This document shows positions 1-9,194 of a stretch of DNA of 38,553 bases, piece after piece. The notes beneath the pieces are model-generated. The model made no database searches and was not told the DNA's origin. It saw only the letters and a list, made by a program, of their open reading frames with translations. Source of the DNA: Grimontia indica (GTDB lineage Bacteria; Pseudomonadota; Gammaproteobacteria; Enterobacterales; Vibrionaceae); contig NZ_ANFM02000020.1 in assembly GCF_000333895.2 (NCBI RefSeq), positions 1 to 38,553 on the forward strand. The letters run 5' to 3'. Numbering within the stretch: position 1 is the stretch's first letter; each line of letters opens with the position of its first letter. Both the position numbers and the translations under genes were made by a program.

Positions 1-3
1 AGG

Positions 4-101
4 GTTCTGCCCTAAGCGTTTTATGCTTTGTTGAGGTGTATTTGCTTAGAATGACTAGGCGGCACACACCTCGCCGCGCCTAAAACGCTTAGGGCTAGAA
101 C
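4..101. repeat. Long imperfect palindrome (cruciform or structured intergenic element)
   Basis: Bases 4-23 and 81-101 are near-perfect reverse complements (about 20 pairs, one bulged base). Inside them, GAGGTGT at 33-39 pairs with ACACCTC at 66-72. At the centre, 44-49 pairs with 55-60 (one G-T wobble) around a 5-base loop. The whole 98 bases can therefore fold into one long interrupted hairpin on either strand. No T-run follows the outer stem, so it is not a simple terminator. It does not end in the RYYYAAC/GTTRRRY boxes of an integron attC site. It may be a dispersed intergenic repeat; there is no second copy in this window. Confidence 0.6.
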
Positions 102-252
102 AAAATTTCACCACCAAAGGTCAACAGCCCCTAGGGTTTGAACTCACTCACTTCTCACAATCGTGCACTCGGTAGCCCCATTGTCATCAAATTGTGCCAA
201 GATGATTTTCAGCACAACGCCATTCATTGCCCATTAAATCAAGGAGATAACC

Positions 253-924
253 ATGGCCGCACATCTTGCTGTGTTTGATCTGGACGACACACTGGTGGAA
301 GGCGATTCCATGTCCCGCTGGCACCAATATCTGATTGATATTGGCATGGTGAGCGATCCTGATTTTCTCAAAAAAGATGAAGAATACATGGACGCCTACT
401 TCGCAGGCACTTTGGAGCTCGATGGGTATTTAGCATATAGCCTGTCGCCGTTAGTATCTTATTCCGTCGCGGATGTTGATGCGCTGGCAGCGCGCTTTGT
501 CCAAGAGCGGATGTTGGAACATATCTATCCCGAAGCCAAAGCACGGTTTGAAACCTTGAGGGCAGAAGGTGCGTGCATTGCCATCATTTCAGCATCGCTC
601 GGTTTTCTTGTGCATCCCATTGCGAAAGTGCTGGGAGCGGATGTATCGATGGGGGTCGATTTGGTGGTGGAGAATGATCAATATCAACCGAAACCAGATG
701 GCATTCCTTCCTTTCGTGAAGGCAAGGTTCACCGTCTGGCGCAATGGATAGCAACGCTCGACGAGGATTTCGAACACGTCAGCTTCTATTCGGATTCAAT
801 TAATGATCTGCCGATGTGTCTGTTTGCCGATGAAGTGTACGTGGTGAATCCTTGCAGTCAGCTCTTCAAAAAGGCGGGCGAATATCAATGGCCTGTGCTG
901 AAGTGGGGCTCGCACGCGGAATAA
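253..924 (+). CDS. HAD-superfamily subfamily IB phosphatase
   Basis: A 223-residue cytoplasmic hydrolase of the HAD IB (SerB-like) group. Motif I is FDLDDT at residues 8-13, with Asp9 as expected nucleophile and Asp11 as general acid. Motif II is in IISAS, the motif III Lys is probably in GKVHR, and motif IV is YSDSINDLP with the Mg-binding acidic residues. The insert between motifs I and II is a helical cap, typical of IB enzymes. AAGGAG lies 6 bases before the ATG, which fixes the start. The gene stands alone between a palindromic element and the convergent lipase foldase gene. Substrate is unknown; phosphoserine or another small phosphomonoester is likely from the family, but SerB itself is longer. 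Confidence 0.85.
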   Translation: MAAHLAVFDLDDTLVEGDSMSRWHQYLIDIGMVSDPDFLKKDEEYMDAYFAGTLELDGYLAYSLSPLVSYSVADVDALAARFVQERMLEHIYPEAKARFETLRAEGACIAIISASLGFLVHPIAKVLGADVSMGVDLVVENDQYQPKPDGIPSFREGKVHRLAQWIATLDEDFEHVSFYSDSINDLPMCLFADEVYVVNPCSQLFKKAGEYQWPVLKWGSHAE

Positions 925-939
925 GGAGCCCCGGGCAGA

Positions 940-1815
940 TTAAATAGCGTTGGATTCGTCGTCGTGAATACGCTCTAAGGCGGCAGCACGGCGTCTCTCT
1001 TCATCGGAAAAATAGGACTCTCTCAGCGCACTGAGTGCCTGCTCGCGTTCTGTGTCAGACAAATAACTCTCTTCCAATAGGCTCTGGCGCTCAGTCAGGT
1101 ATTGCTGGAATTGATTGTTAAACTCAGCCTCTTCTTGTTCAAAGGCCTGCAACCTGAGTGCGGCTTCTTCCCCGACTAACTCATTCAACTGTTGATGCTT
1201 TTCGCTGTCATCCAGTGCTGATAGGGCATTCATTTCGCACAGTAAAGCCGCGTTTTGGTAACTCTCTTTCATGTCCGGTGGCAGTTGATCCAACTCGGCC
1301 TGCCACTGTGCGTTCATTGTATCCCGGTCGAGCCCCATGGTTTCCAACTGCATGCGTTTAATGGTCATTTCTCTGGCGAGGTTTTCCTCATAGAAAATGC
1401 GTTGGCGCTCGGCATCGGAAAAGTGTTCGGACTGCAGTTTCTGCGTTTGTTCATGAATGAATGTCAGGTAATTCAATCCGGATAAACCTTCAGGCATTGA
1501 TATTCCCACCAGTGACTGGCGATAAGCTTGGTATTTCTCAAAAAGAACCTTCTGCTTCTCGCCGAAACTGAGGGTGTCTGCGAAGGCTTCGTAATCTGTG
1601 GTGATCTGGGCGAGATCGCGCTCGCCCAAGGTAGAGAGAAAGTACTCAAACGTATCACGATCAGAAGATATATCGACCTCCGTCCCTTCGTGGGAAGGTG
1701 CTCTCGCGACCGTGTTTTGCTCCGTTGAACCGGAGAAAAGATAAAGCGCGGCGAACAGCAAAATCCCGGCGATGATCAGAATTGCGATTTTATAGCTGGT
1801 GAACGTGATACGCAT
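940..1815 (-). CDS. Lipase-specific foldase (lipase chaperone, Lif/LipB)
   Basis: A 291-residue inner-membrane-anchored periplasmic chaperone. An uncleaved membrane segment spans about residues 8-28, followed by a short variable linker and a long helical body rich in Glu, Gln and Arg, as in the steric foldases of family I.1/I.2 lipases. The family's RXXFDY(F/C)LS(A/T)XGE motif is recognisable in RDTFEYFLSTLGE. The ATG follows AAGGAG at 7 bases. It starts 15 bases after the lipase stop codon on the same strand, the usual lip-lif operon order. The role is to fold the secreted lipase before type II secretion. The identification rests on both motif and neighbour. Confidence 0.93.
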   Translation of the reverse strand: MRITFTSYKIAILIIAGILLFAALYLFSGSTEQNTVARAPSHEGTEVDISSDRDTFEYFLSTLGERDLAQITTDYEAFADTLSFGEKQKVLFEKYQAYRQSLVGISMPEGLSGLNYLTFIHEQTQKLQSEHFSDAERQRIFYEENLAREMTIKRMQLETMGLDRDTMNAQWQAELDQLPPDMKESYQNAALLCEMNALSALDDSEKHQQLNELVGEEAALRLQAFEQEEAEFNNQFQQYLTERQSLLEESYLSDTEREQALSALRESYFSDEERRRAAALERIHDDESNAI

Positions 1816-1830
1816 GAGACGTCTCCTTAT

Positions 1831-3042
<1,212 letters not shown>

Positions 3043-4107
3043 TTATTGCACGCCAATGCCCCATTTGATTTCGTTGCTGGAGTCGTCAACCACTTCATCG
3101 AGGTAGTTTTCAACTTGCTGCTCAACCAGTTTGTCTGGCTCTTCAAAGAACGCGATGTGATAGATGGCATCACCTTCGTTTACCAGTGGCAGGGTTTGCT
3201 GACCAATGATAATACCGCCTTGTGGTGCGTAGATTTGAATTTCTTCGCTACCGGTAGGCGCACTGATTGAAGCCAGAGACTGACCTTTGCTCACGCGCTG
3301 TCCAAGAAGAACGTGAGAGCGAAGAATGCCATCCGCTTCTGCACGTACCCAACGGGTGGCACGGGCAATCACAGGCTCAACATTGGTCTTTTTGCTTGCC
3401 TTACGGATCATGCCAAGGTGCTGCATTACACGCTTCACACCTTTCACACCTGCAGTAATGGCGTAAGGTTCGAAACGCAGCGCTTCACCGGCTTCATAAG
3501 TCAGTACCGGAATACCAATCTTTTCCGCTTCAGAACGCAGAGAACCTTCGCGCAGTGCAGCATCGATAACCACAGGAGTACCAAACGCCAACGCCATGTC
3601 ATAGGTTTCTTCGTTGGAAAGGTTCGCACGGATTTGTGGAAGGTTGGTGCGATAAATCGCAGCCGTGTGCAGGTCAAGAATATGAGTACAGCGACGAACG
3701 ATTTGTTCGAAGATCTGGTACGCCATACGACCCGCAATAGAACCACGCTCAGAACCCGGGAAACAGCGGTTCAGGTCACGGCGGTCTGGAAGGTAACGCG
3801 ATTTATGAATGAAACCGAAAACGTTCACCACAGGAATCGCAATCACCGTACCTTTCAATGTGGCAGGGTTCAGACGATCCAAGATTTGGCGAACGACTTC
3901 AACGCCGTTTAGCTCATCACCATGAATGGCCGCGTTTATCATCAAAACAGGGCCGGGCTTCTTACCATGAATAACTTCCGCTGTTACAGATAGCGGAGAG
4001 TGTGTGTAAAGCTTAGCAACTTCAAATTCAACACTTGCGCGTTGACCTGGCGGGATACTCGTCCCGCCAATTTCGAATGCATTATTTTTGTTATTTGCTT
4101 TTGACAC
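3043..4107 (-). CDS. Succinylglutamate desuccinylase/aspartoacylase-family zinc hydrolase
   Basis: A 354-residue M14-like zinc enzyme of the AstE/AspA family. The HGDE motif in [10 protein letters not shown] supplies the first His and Glu zinc ligands, and DLHT supplies the second His. The catalytic Glu is probably in TYEAGE. The C-terminal quarter ([13 protein letters not shown]) is a small beta-rich, biotinyl-like lobe typical of this subfamily. Start is GTG with AAGGA close upstream; it overlaps the end of the RimK-like gene by 17 bases, implying translational coupling. By family it removes an acyl or aminoacyl group from an amide. The link to a glutamate ligase suggests it may trim or recycle products of that ligase; this is inference. 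It is not the arginine-catabolic astE, since no ast genes are nearby. Confidence 0.85.
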   Translation of the reverse strand: MSKANNKNNAFEIGGTSIPPGQRASVEFEVAKLYTHSPLSVTAEVIHGKKPGPVLMINAAIHGDELNGVEVVRQILDRLNPATLKGTVIAIPVVNVFGFIHKSRYLPDRRDLNRCFPGSERGSIAGRMAYQIFEQIVRRCTHILDLHTAAIYRTNLPQIRANLSNEETYDMALAFGTPVVIDAALREGSLRSEAEKIGIPVLTYEAGEALRFEPYAITAGVKGVKRVMQHLGMIRKASKKTNVEPVIARATRWVRAEADGILRSHVLLGQRVSKGQSLASISAPTGSEEIQIYAPQGGIIIGQQTLPLVNEGDAIYHIAFFEEPDKLVEQQVENYLDEVVDDSSNEIKWGIGVQ

Positions 4108-4999
4108 GTGTCCTTGTCCTCGGAGAAGAGACTATTTTCTCTATATGTTCAATGATCAGACCTGCCACGTCTTTACCGGTAGCAGTCTCGATCCCTTCAA
4201 GACCCGGTGAAGAGTTCACCTCCATCACCAGAGGTCCGCGCTCAGAGCGCAGCAAATCAACGCCTGCTACGTGAAGACCCATTGCCTTCGCAGCAGCAAC
4301 CGCTGTTTTACGTTCCGTTGGGGTAATGCGTACCAGAGACGCACTGCCACCGCGGTGTAGATTAGAGCGGAATTCGCCTGGCAGTGCCTGACGCTTCATC
4401 GCTGCAATCACTTTATCGCCGATAACGAAACAGCGAATATCTGCGCCGCCCGCTTCTTTGATGTACTCCTGAACCATGATGTTGGCTTTAAGGCCCATAA
4501 AGGCTTCGATAACACTCTCTGCCGCTTTACGGGTTTCTGCCAGAACCACACCAATACCTTGGGTTCCTTCCAGCAGCTTGATGACCACAGGGGTACCGCC
4601 CACCATGTTCAGAAGGTCTTTAATATCGCCCGGTTTGCTCGCAAAACCTGTGATAGGCATACCAATATTCTTACGAGACAGCAGCTGGAGTGAACGCAGC
4701 TTGTCACGTGAGCGGGAAATCGCCACTGAATCGTTCAGGGTGTAGATTCCCATCATCTCGAACTGGCGCAAAACTGCACAGCCATAGAAGGTCACAGATG
4801 CACCGATGCGCGGAATAATGGCATCAAAACCCACCAGATCTTCACCCATCAAATGGATAGAAGGTTGGGTAGAGTTGATGTTCATGTAACAACGCAGCGC
4901 GTCAATAATTTTATATTCGTGGCCGCGTTGCTCACACGCCTCGATCAGGCGGCGAGTGGAATAAAGATTTTCGTTACGAGAGAGAATTCCAATTTTCAT
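4091..4999 (-). CDS. rimK: RimK-family ATP-grasp alpha-L-glutamate ligase
   Basis: A 302-residue ATP-grasp ligase close in length to E. coli RimK (300). The N-terminal preATP-grasp part begins [15 protein letters not shown]. The ATP-grasp core includes [14 protein letters not shown], the grasp loop [18 protein letters not shown], and the Mg-binding [12 protein letters not shown]. RimK adds glutamates to the C-terminus of ribosomal protein S6; family members also make other glutamate tails. AAGG lies 8 bases upstream of the ATG. It starts 4 bases after the aspartyl-protease-like gene and overlaps the deacylase gene, so the three form one transcript. Family assignment is strong; S6 as the substrate is inferred. 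Confidence 0.9.
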   Translation of the reverse strand: MKIGILSRNENLYSTRRLIEACEQRGHEYKIIDALRCYMNINSTQPSIHLMGEDLVGFDAIIPRIGASVTFYGCAVLRQFEMMGIYTLNDSVAISRSRDKLRSLQLLSRKNIGMPITGFASKPGDIKDLLNMVGGTPVVIKLLEGTQGIGVVLAETRKAAESVIEAFMGLKANIMVQEYIKEAGGADIRCFVIGDKVIAAMKRQALPGEFRSNLHRGGSASLVRITPTERKTAVAAAKAMGLHVAGVDLLRSERGPLVMEVNSSPGLEGIETATGKDVAGLIIEHIEKIVSSPRTRTRVKSK

Positions 5000-5003
5000 A
5001 TAA

Positions 5004-5630
5004 TTAACCTTGTTGCGCCTGAACGAGGAAAGATTTAACTGGATCGACCAACAGTCGATTTTCCATTGCGGTACGACCCAGCAACATTCTAAATACCATG
5101 GTGTCGCGTTTGGTCAGTGTCATTTCGATAGGGTATGACAAGTTACCAACCACCAGTGTTGTTTCGATGACATAACGCAAGGTCTCATGACCGCCAGAGT
5201 CGCGTACTTTGCGCATGTCTTTCACTTTTGCGTGACACTCTTTTTCGGTCATGTTGTCGTCTTGAATTGGGTGGATCATAAATTTCACCCACTTCTCGCC
5301 ATCTTTTTCATATTCGGTAATGCCGAAAGTGTGCAAACACGAAGTACGTGCGCCAGTGTCCACTTTCGCTTTGATCGCAGTGATACCCAGATCTGGTAAG
5401 GCAACCCATTCACGCCAGCCAACAAGCAATCGGTCATTTGATAAAGCTTGGTTATTGTCCTCGACTGCTGGTCGAGCTGTGTTTTTGTCAGTCATCGCTG
5501 TCAATGCCCCAGGTAGTGATTTTCGAACGGATGGAGTGAGCGCATCAGTCGTTGACACTAACTCAAGTAAACGATAGTAGCTCGGCGGGAACATGCCGCT
5601 CACATTTGTAAGAACTGATTGAATAATCAA
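5004..5630 (-). CDS. RimB-like retropepsin-fold (DUF785, 'ATP-dependent zinc protease') protein
   Basis: The conserved core begins at [14 protein letters not shown] and carries the [14 protein letters not shown] motif, an aspartyl-protease-like D-T-G-A of the DUF785/RimB group. Later [15 protein letters not shown] matches the family C-terminus. In pseudomonads RimB works with RimK in S6 modification, which fits this neighbour. The long form starts at TTG (5630). ATG at 5594 or 5495 would give 196 or 163 residues, and the conserved part starts only after 5495, so the true start is uncertain. It is the first gene of a three-gene operon. Confidence 0.85.
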   Translation of the reverse strand: MIIQSVLTNVSGMFPPSYYRLLELVSTTDALTPSVRKSLPGALTAMTDKNTARPAVEDNNQALSNDRLLVGWREWVALPDLGITAIKAKVDTGARTSCLHTFGITEYEKDGEKWVKFMIHPIQDDNMTEKECHAKVKDMRKVRDSGGHETLRYVIETTLVVGNLSYPIEMTLTKRDTMVFRMLLGRTAMENRLLVDPVKSFLVQAQQG

Positions 5631-5925
5631 GACTATCGTTATCGCTGAATGCCCAGACAGGGCGACTGCTCAGCGTACCAGGCTCCGGCGGCGCTCATTT
5701 CATCCACTTACTCGGCACCGCACCAAAGAGCGCGCAAGTTACAGCTTTGCGAAGCTAGCGACAAGTCAATTTATTGCTTGTGACGATGAAATATATTGAT
5801 GGATGCGGGATGTGAATTTTATGGAATATCAGGTGGTTGTGGTGAGAAACCACCCGATTACCATTGCACAAATTCGAGGTGTAAATCTGATTGATTGATG
5901 TGATGAAAAACGGGGGTGAGTGGGG
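5631..5925. other. Intergenic region, promoter side of the RimK cluster
   Basis: This 295-base gap lies upstream of the RimB-like gene and downstream of the first GNAT. It contains one perfect 7-bp hairpin (GGTGGTT 5832-5838 with AACCACC 5848-5854) that lacks a T-run on either strand. No ORF with a credible start or product was found. Confidence 0.4.
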
Positions 5926-6414
5926 TTACATCGCCGCGTATTGAAGGGTGGGAAAGTCGTCTCCACGGATCCACTCGCAAAGCACATCTACCAGACCTTC
6001 TTCATTGTCGTGCTGGCCAATTTGCTTTTCGACAAAACCATGCTTGCGCCAAAATCGTCGTGCTACCTCATTCATTTCAAAGGTATAAAGCTGAAGATTA
6101 TCGCTGGTGGTTTCTTTGGCTAACTCGACCAAGGCGCTGCCAATGCCCTGATGCTGATACTCACAATCGACGTAAAGCTGGGTAATCACGTTCTCGTCAA
6201 ACGCAATCATGCCCAGTACACGTTCGGAACGTCTTTCTAAAGCAAGATAGATGCGGTTCGTCGCCGTGAGAATACGGTTGAGGTAGTAACGATGTGCTTC
6301 AAAATCGTGAGCCTCGGGAATGCCCAAGGCTCGTTCTTTGCTATTGCGCCACATGGAAATGGTTTGTTCTGTGTAGCGCGGATGGTAATCAATAATTTCT
6401 ATTCTTTTATGCAT
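5926..6414 (-). CDS. GNAT-family N-acetyltransferase
   Basis: A 162-residue single-domain GNAT enzyme. The acetyl-CoA pyrophosphate loop is the Q/RxxGxG/A-type stretch HQGIGSALVE. It is preceded by the beta-strand pair VLGMIAFDENVITQLYV and followed by ARRFWRKHGFVEKQ, the usual C-terminal motif. The ATG has AGGG 4-5 bases upstream. The acceptor substrate cannot be read from sequence. It follows a second GNAT gene on the same strand with a 27-base gap, so the two are probably co-transcribed. Confidence 0.85.
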   Translation of the reverse strand: MHKRIEIIDYHPRYTEQTISMWRNSKERALGIPEAHDFEAHRYYLNRILTATNRIYLALERRSERVLGMIAFDENVITQLYVDCEYQHQGIGSALVELAKETTSDNLQLYTFEMNEVARRFWRKHGFVEKQIGQHDNEEGLVDVLCEWIRGDDFPTLQYAAM

Positions 6415-6441
6415 AACCCTGTATCTACGTTGTCCTTAACG

Positions 6442-6915
6442 TTAGGCAGGACTGAACTGTTGCAGTGTTCGGGTATAAAAGACGCTGTTTGGATCTTCAA
6501 TATATTCCCCGAATGGCGAGCAAGCTTCGAAGCCGAAACGCTCATAAAGACGATGCGCTGGCTGAAATTCTGGTTCAGTACCTGTCTCTAAACTTAGACG
6601 CGTGTACTGACGCCTGCGTGATTCTTGGAGAATATGTGCGAGCAAGTTCGCAGCTACACCTTTTCTCAGGTGTTTTTGCGACGTGCGCATAGATTTGATT
6701 TCACCGTGCGACGGGCCAATTTTCTTTAGCGCGCCACAACCGGCCAGTTCACCCTCAATCCAGACACTCCAAAGAGTCACATCTGGGGCTTTCAAGGCAC
6801 TGAGGTCAAGGGCATGCACGCTTTCTGGCGGGCTGATTTCGTGCATGTTATTGAGGTGTTCCTGGAGGAGGCCTTTAATTTCCGGGCCGTTTAGGTCGTC
6901 GATACGAATGTCCAT
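6442..6915 (-). CDS. GNAT-family N-acetyltransferase
   Basis: A roughly 157-residue acetyltransferase of the YsnE/PhnO-like type. The acetyl-CoA loop lies at LRKGVAANLLAHILQESRRR, then YTRLSLETGTEPEFQPAHRLYERFGFE, a very typical GNAT C-terminus. The open frame extends to 6957, but GGAGG sits 8 bases before the ATG at 6915, so I chose that start. The substrate is unknown. No similarity to a resistance acetyltransferase is evident. Confidence 0.85.
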   Translation of the reverse strand: MDIRIDDLNGPEIKGLLQEHLNNMHEISPPESVHALDLSALKAPDVTLWSVWIEGELAGCGALKKIGPSHGEIKSMRTSQKHLRKGVAANLLAHILQESRRRQYTRLSLETGTEPEFQPAHRLYERFGFEACSPFGEYIEDPNSVFYTRTLQQFSPA

Positions 6916-7201
6916 GATGTCTTCCTCCAATCCTTTGAGTGAAAGAACATTTAGCATTGGCTTTGGGCGGTGTTCAAGCTGGCGTGAAAAGCGTAAAGGT
7001 ATGTTGTTCTGAAACTATCAGGAAGGAATGACTTTAGTTGCGCTTTAAAGTGAAGGATGTGTCTATGTTGGGGTTGTTTGTAGGATGAATAAACTGAAAT
7101 GATTCAAATCGAATATGCATCTGTTTGAGCGTAAATATTAGATTTGCTTCAACCTTTTCTGTGCTTTCGGCTGTATTTTGTCTTAACAATAAGTGCAGAC
7201 G

Positions 7202-7225
7202 AAAAAGCCCCTTTGCAGGGGCTTT
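7202..7225 (-). terminator. Rho-independent terminator of the EamA exporter gene
   Basis: AAAGCCCC (7204-7211) pairs perfectly with GGGGCTTT (7218-7225) across a 6-base loop. On the minus strand it runs into a T-stretch. It lies 11 bases after the exporter stop codon. Confidence 0.9.
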
Positions 7226-7235
7226 GAAAGCTTGA

Positions 7236-8099
7236 TTAATGTGCGGGGTTCAGTGTCAGTTTCCGTTGCGTTCTTTGCTTGCTGTACACCATCAACACCA
7301 GACTCATCATCACCATGGCGATACCAAGCCATTGGTAAGGCCCCAATACTTCACCAACCAGGAAAATACCCAAGGTGACCGCAGCAACAGGGTTCAGCAT
7401 GCTGATCATTGCCATGCTGTCTGCGCCAATCTTTTTGATTGACCGTGAAAATGCCCAGTAAGCGAAAGAGCTATTCAGCAAGCTGACCCAAACCAGCCCC
7501 GGTAATTCATGGGTGGTAATCGGTTTCGGTGTGCCTTCCACAATGAATGCCAATGGCACCAGTAAAAGACCGCCCAGTGTTAACTGCCAAGCTGTCAGGC
7601 GGAAAATGTCCGTGACTGGCCAGTCTTTCAGCCATAAGGAAGCTCTTGCCACTAACGCCGTTGCAGCCAGTGCCGCCGCCGCGCCGATAGCATCAATATC
7701 AGCACTTGGGTTCAAGATCATCACAATCCCAGAGAAGCCAACCAGCGCCAACAGCAGCATTTTCAGTTGTGGGCGTTTTCCTTCCACCAACCACTGCATC
7801 AGCATTAATTGCAGCGGTAAGGTTGCGCCAAGTGTGCCGGCGACAGAGCCCGGAAGACGGTAAGCCGCAATAAATAACAGCGGGAAGAAAGCAGCAATAT
7901 TAAAGACGCTTAACAAGGTCATTTTTGACCAAGGTAGCGGAGGGCGTCCCGGCTTCAATAAAAGAAGCAACAGACCTGCAGGCAGTGCACGCCAAACTGC
8001 CACCCAAAAAGGCGAGAGATCGTGCAAAAAAAGACTGACAGCAGCGTAAGTGCTTCCCCATAAAATAGGAACCAATGCTGCTAACAGGTAATTGCCCAC
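7236..8099 (-). CDS. EamA/DMT-family transporter (RhaT/YdcZ-like exporter)
   Basis: A 287-residue inner-membrane protein with about ten hydrophobic segments arranged as two EamA repeats. The first begins LLAALVPILWGSTYAAVSLF with the family's W-G-S/T-x-Y/F-x signature. The second ends in GEVLGPYQWLGIAMVM, the typical final-helix motif. DMT members export amino acids, metabolites or toxic compounds. Start is GTG with GGAGG 5 bases before. It is divergent from a MarR regulator, with paired operator palindromes between them, so the exporter is very likely MarR-repressed and induced by its substrate or a related aromatic compound. The substrate cannot be told. Confidence 0.9.
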   Translation of the reverse strand: MGNYLLAALVPILWGSTYAAVSLFLHDLSPFWVAVWRALPAGLLLLLLKPGRPPLPWSKMTLLSVFNIAAFFPLLFIAAYRLPGSVAGTLGATLPLQLMLMQWLVEGKRPQLKMLLLALVGFSGIVMILNPSADIDAIGAAAALAATALVARASLWLKDWPVTDIFRLTAWQLTLGGLLLVPLAFIVEGTPKPITTHELPGLVWVSLLNSSFAYWAFSRSIKKIGADSMAMISMLNPVAAVTLGIFLVGEVLGPYQWLGIAMVMMSLVLMVYSKQRTQRKLTLNPAH

Positions 8100-8129
8100 A
8101 TGTGCCTCCGGTCAAAGTTTTTCAAAAAG

Positions 8130-8147
8130 TATCTTTTATGAAAGATA
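8130..8147. promoter_or_regulatory. Operator palindrome 1 (exporter side)
   Basis: TATCTTT-4-AAAGATA, an 18-bp interrupted palindrome with perfect 7-bp arms. It covers the end of the predicted exporter -10 box and the start-site region, 30 bases before the exporter GTG. It has the same arms as the second site at 8177-8194. Confidence 0.8.
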
Positions 8148-8175
8148 AAATATTCGCATTATCTCTTTTGATCAA
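8147..8175 (-). promoter_or_regulatory. Predicted sigma-70 promoter of the exporter gene
   Basis: Minus strand: -35 TTGATC (8175-8170), a 17-base spacer, and -10 TATTTT (8152-8147). The -35 shares the palindromic TTGATCAA core (8168-8175) with a weaker predicted plus-strand promoter for the marR gene (-35 8168-8173, 17-base spacer, poor -10 at 8191-8196). Confidence 0.5.
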
Positions 8176-8176
8176 G

Positions 8177-8194
8177 TATCTTTTTAAAAAGATA
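8177..8194. promoter_or_regulatory. Operator palindrome 2 (regulator side)
   Basis: TATCTTTTTAAAAAGATA is a perfect 18-bp palindrome with the same 7-bp arms as operator 1. The centres are 47 bases apart. It ends 26 bases before the marR ATG at 8221 and would cover the spacer and -10 of the plus-strand promoter, giving autorepression. Confidence 0.82.
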
Positions 8195-8220
8195 GATTGA
8201 GTGCCGAAGTGAAGGACACC

Positions 8221-8703
8221 ATGAAAGCCGATCATGTAGATACCATCATTGCCCAATGGGCGACGCAAAGACCGGACTTAGACTGCTCACCAATGGGCGT
8301 GATTGGACGACTTGGAAGAGCGAAACAAATCATCACCCCGAAACTGGAAGACGTGTTTAAGGAAAATGACCTAAGCAGCATTGAATTCGATATTCTGGCT
8401 TCCCTCCGCCGCGCCGGCGAACCTGTTACCCCGACTGACCTTTATCAAACCCTTATGCTTTCATCCGGAGCCATGAGCACGCGCGTCGATGGCTTGGTGA
8501 AGCGTGGTCTTGTGATTCGACAAGCCAGCGAAACCGACAGAAGAAGCTGTCTGGTCACCCTGACCAAAGAAGGACAGGCACTGATCGACAAGGTCGTCGA
8601 GCAGCACATCGACAACGAACGACACATTTTGGAAGCGCTGACAGCCGATGAGCAAAAGCAGTTGGCTGGTCTGTTACGAAAATGGCTGGCGGCGAATGAA
8701 TAG
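8221..8703 (+). CDS. MarR-family transcriptional repressor
   Basis: About 160 residues with a winged-helix core: LSSIEFDILASLRRAGEPV leads into TPTDLYQTLMLSSGAMSTRVDGLVKRGLV (helix-turn-helix), then the wing SETDRRSCLVTLTKEG with the family D-R-R/K motif. The flanking helices would make the dimer. The frame is open from a TTG at 8197, but that would begin only 2 bases after the operator. ATG at 8221 with AAGGA just upstream is the better start. It is divergent from the EamA exporter and probably represses both genes through the two palindromes. The inducer is unknown. Confidence 0.9.
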   Translation: MKADHVDTIIAQWATQRPDLDCSPMGVIGRLGRAKQIITPKLEDVFKENDLSSIEFDILASLRRAGEPVTPTDLYQTLMLSSGAMSTRVDGLVKRGLVIRQASETDRRSCLVTLTKEGQALIDKVVEQHIDNERHILEALTADEQKQLAGLLRKWLAANE

Positions 8704-8775
8704 TGCTTTGCACTGAAGCTGAGACGCAAAACCTGGTTCCTTCGGTGCATACTCTCAGTAGAAAGGAGTATGCGA

Positions 8776-9039
8776 ATGGAATTGATGAAAGTCAGCAAGC
8801 TGGTCGCCATGAATTTGAACTGGGTGCGGGGAGAAGATGCCCGGTTCAAATCCATCTTGAAAGAACTGAAGCAGGGCGCAGACATTAACGAAGCGATCCA
8901 ACTTATCCGCTGTGCCTGTGGGAAGACTTACGTGTTGCAAGATGGTGGTCACCGAATCAGTGCCGCGTTTAAAATCTATCAGGACACAGGAAAAGACATC
9001 GACATTCCGGTGAACCTGTTTCAATCCTCCATTCCTTAA
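8776..9039 (+). CDS. Small stand-alone ParB/Srx-fold protein
   Basis: An 87-residue protein. Its core, TYVLQDGGHRISAAFKIYQDTG followed by IDIPVNLF, matches the box II region of ParB N-terminal domains (D-G-x-H-R-x-x-A-A), the nucleotide-binding fold shared with sulfiredoxin. There is no HTH and no CTD, so it is not a chromosome-partition ParB. AAAGGAG is 7 bases before the ATG at 8776; the upstream ATG at 8770 is too close to it. It follows marR by about 70 bases and precedes a weak hairpin at 9054-9067. Function unknown; a nucleotide-binding or small regulatory role is possible. Confidence 0.65.
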   Translation: MELMKVSKLVAMNLNWVRGEDARFKSILKELKQGADINEAIQLIRCACGKTYVLQDGGHRISAAFKIYQDTGKDIDIPVNLFQSSIP

Positions 9040-9053
9040 TGGATGCTTCTTCG

Positions 9054-9075
9054 GCTGCGAACGCAGCGCATTTTT
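9054..9075 (+). terminator. Possible terminator after the ParB-fold gene
   Basis: GCTGC-GAAC-GCAGC forms a short GC-rich stem (9054-9067), followed after GCA by five Ts. It is positioned 15 bases after the stop codon. The stem is short, so it may be weak. Confidence 0.5.
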
Positions 9076-9194
9076 ACCGTACTTAATTCGGCCTAGTTCT
9101 TTGTTTTTCATCTAAACATTGAGCCAAACCCAGCGCCTGTTATTCACTACAATCAAGGCCACCACCAAGAAATTTATTCAGGTTTCAGCAGTCC

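Noticed and set aside
4-101. Integron attC/VCR site at the left-edge palindrome
   Set aside because: The ends do not match RYYYAAC/GTTRRRY, and there is no cassette array or integrase nearby.
3313-3912. 199-codon plus-strand ORF opposite the AstE-like gene
   Set aside because: It is fully antisense to a gene with clear zinc motifs, lacks a ribosome site and has no recognisable domain.
5832-5854. Terminator hairpin near 5840
   Set aside because: The 7-bp stem has no T-run on either strand and is not just after a stop codon.
8197-8220. TTG start for the MarR gene
   Set aside because: It begins 2 bases after operator 2; the ATG at 8221 has a ribosome site.
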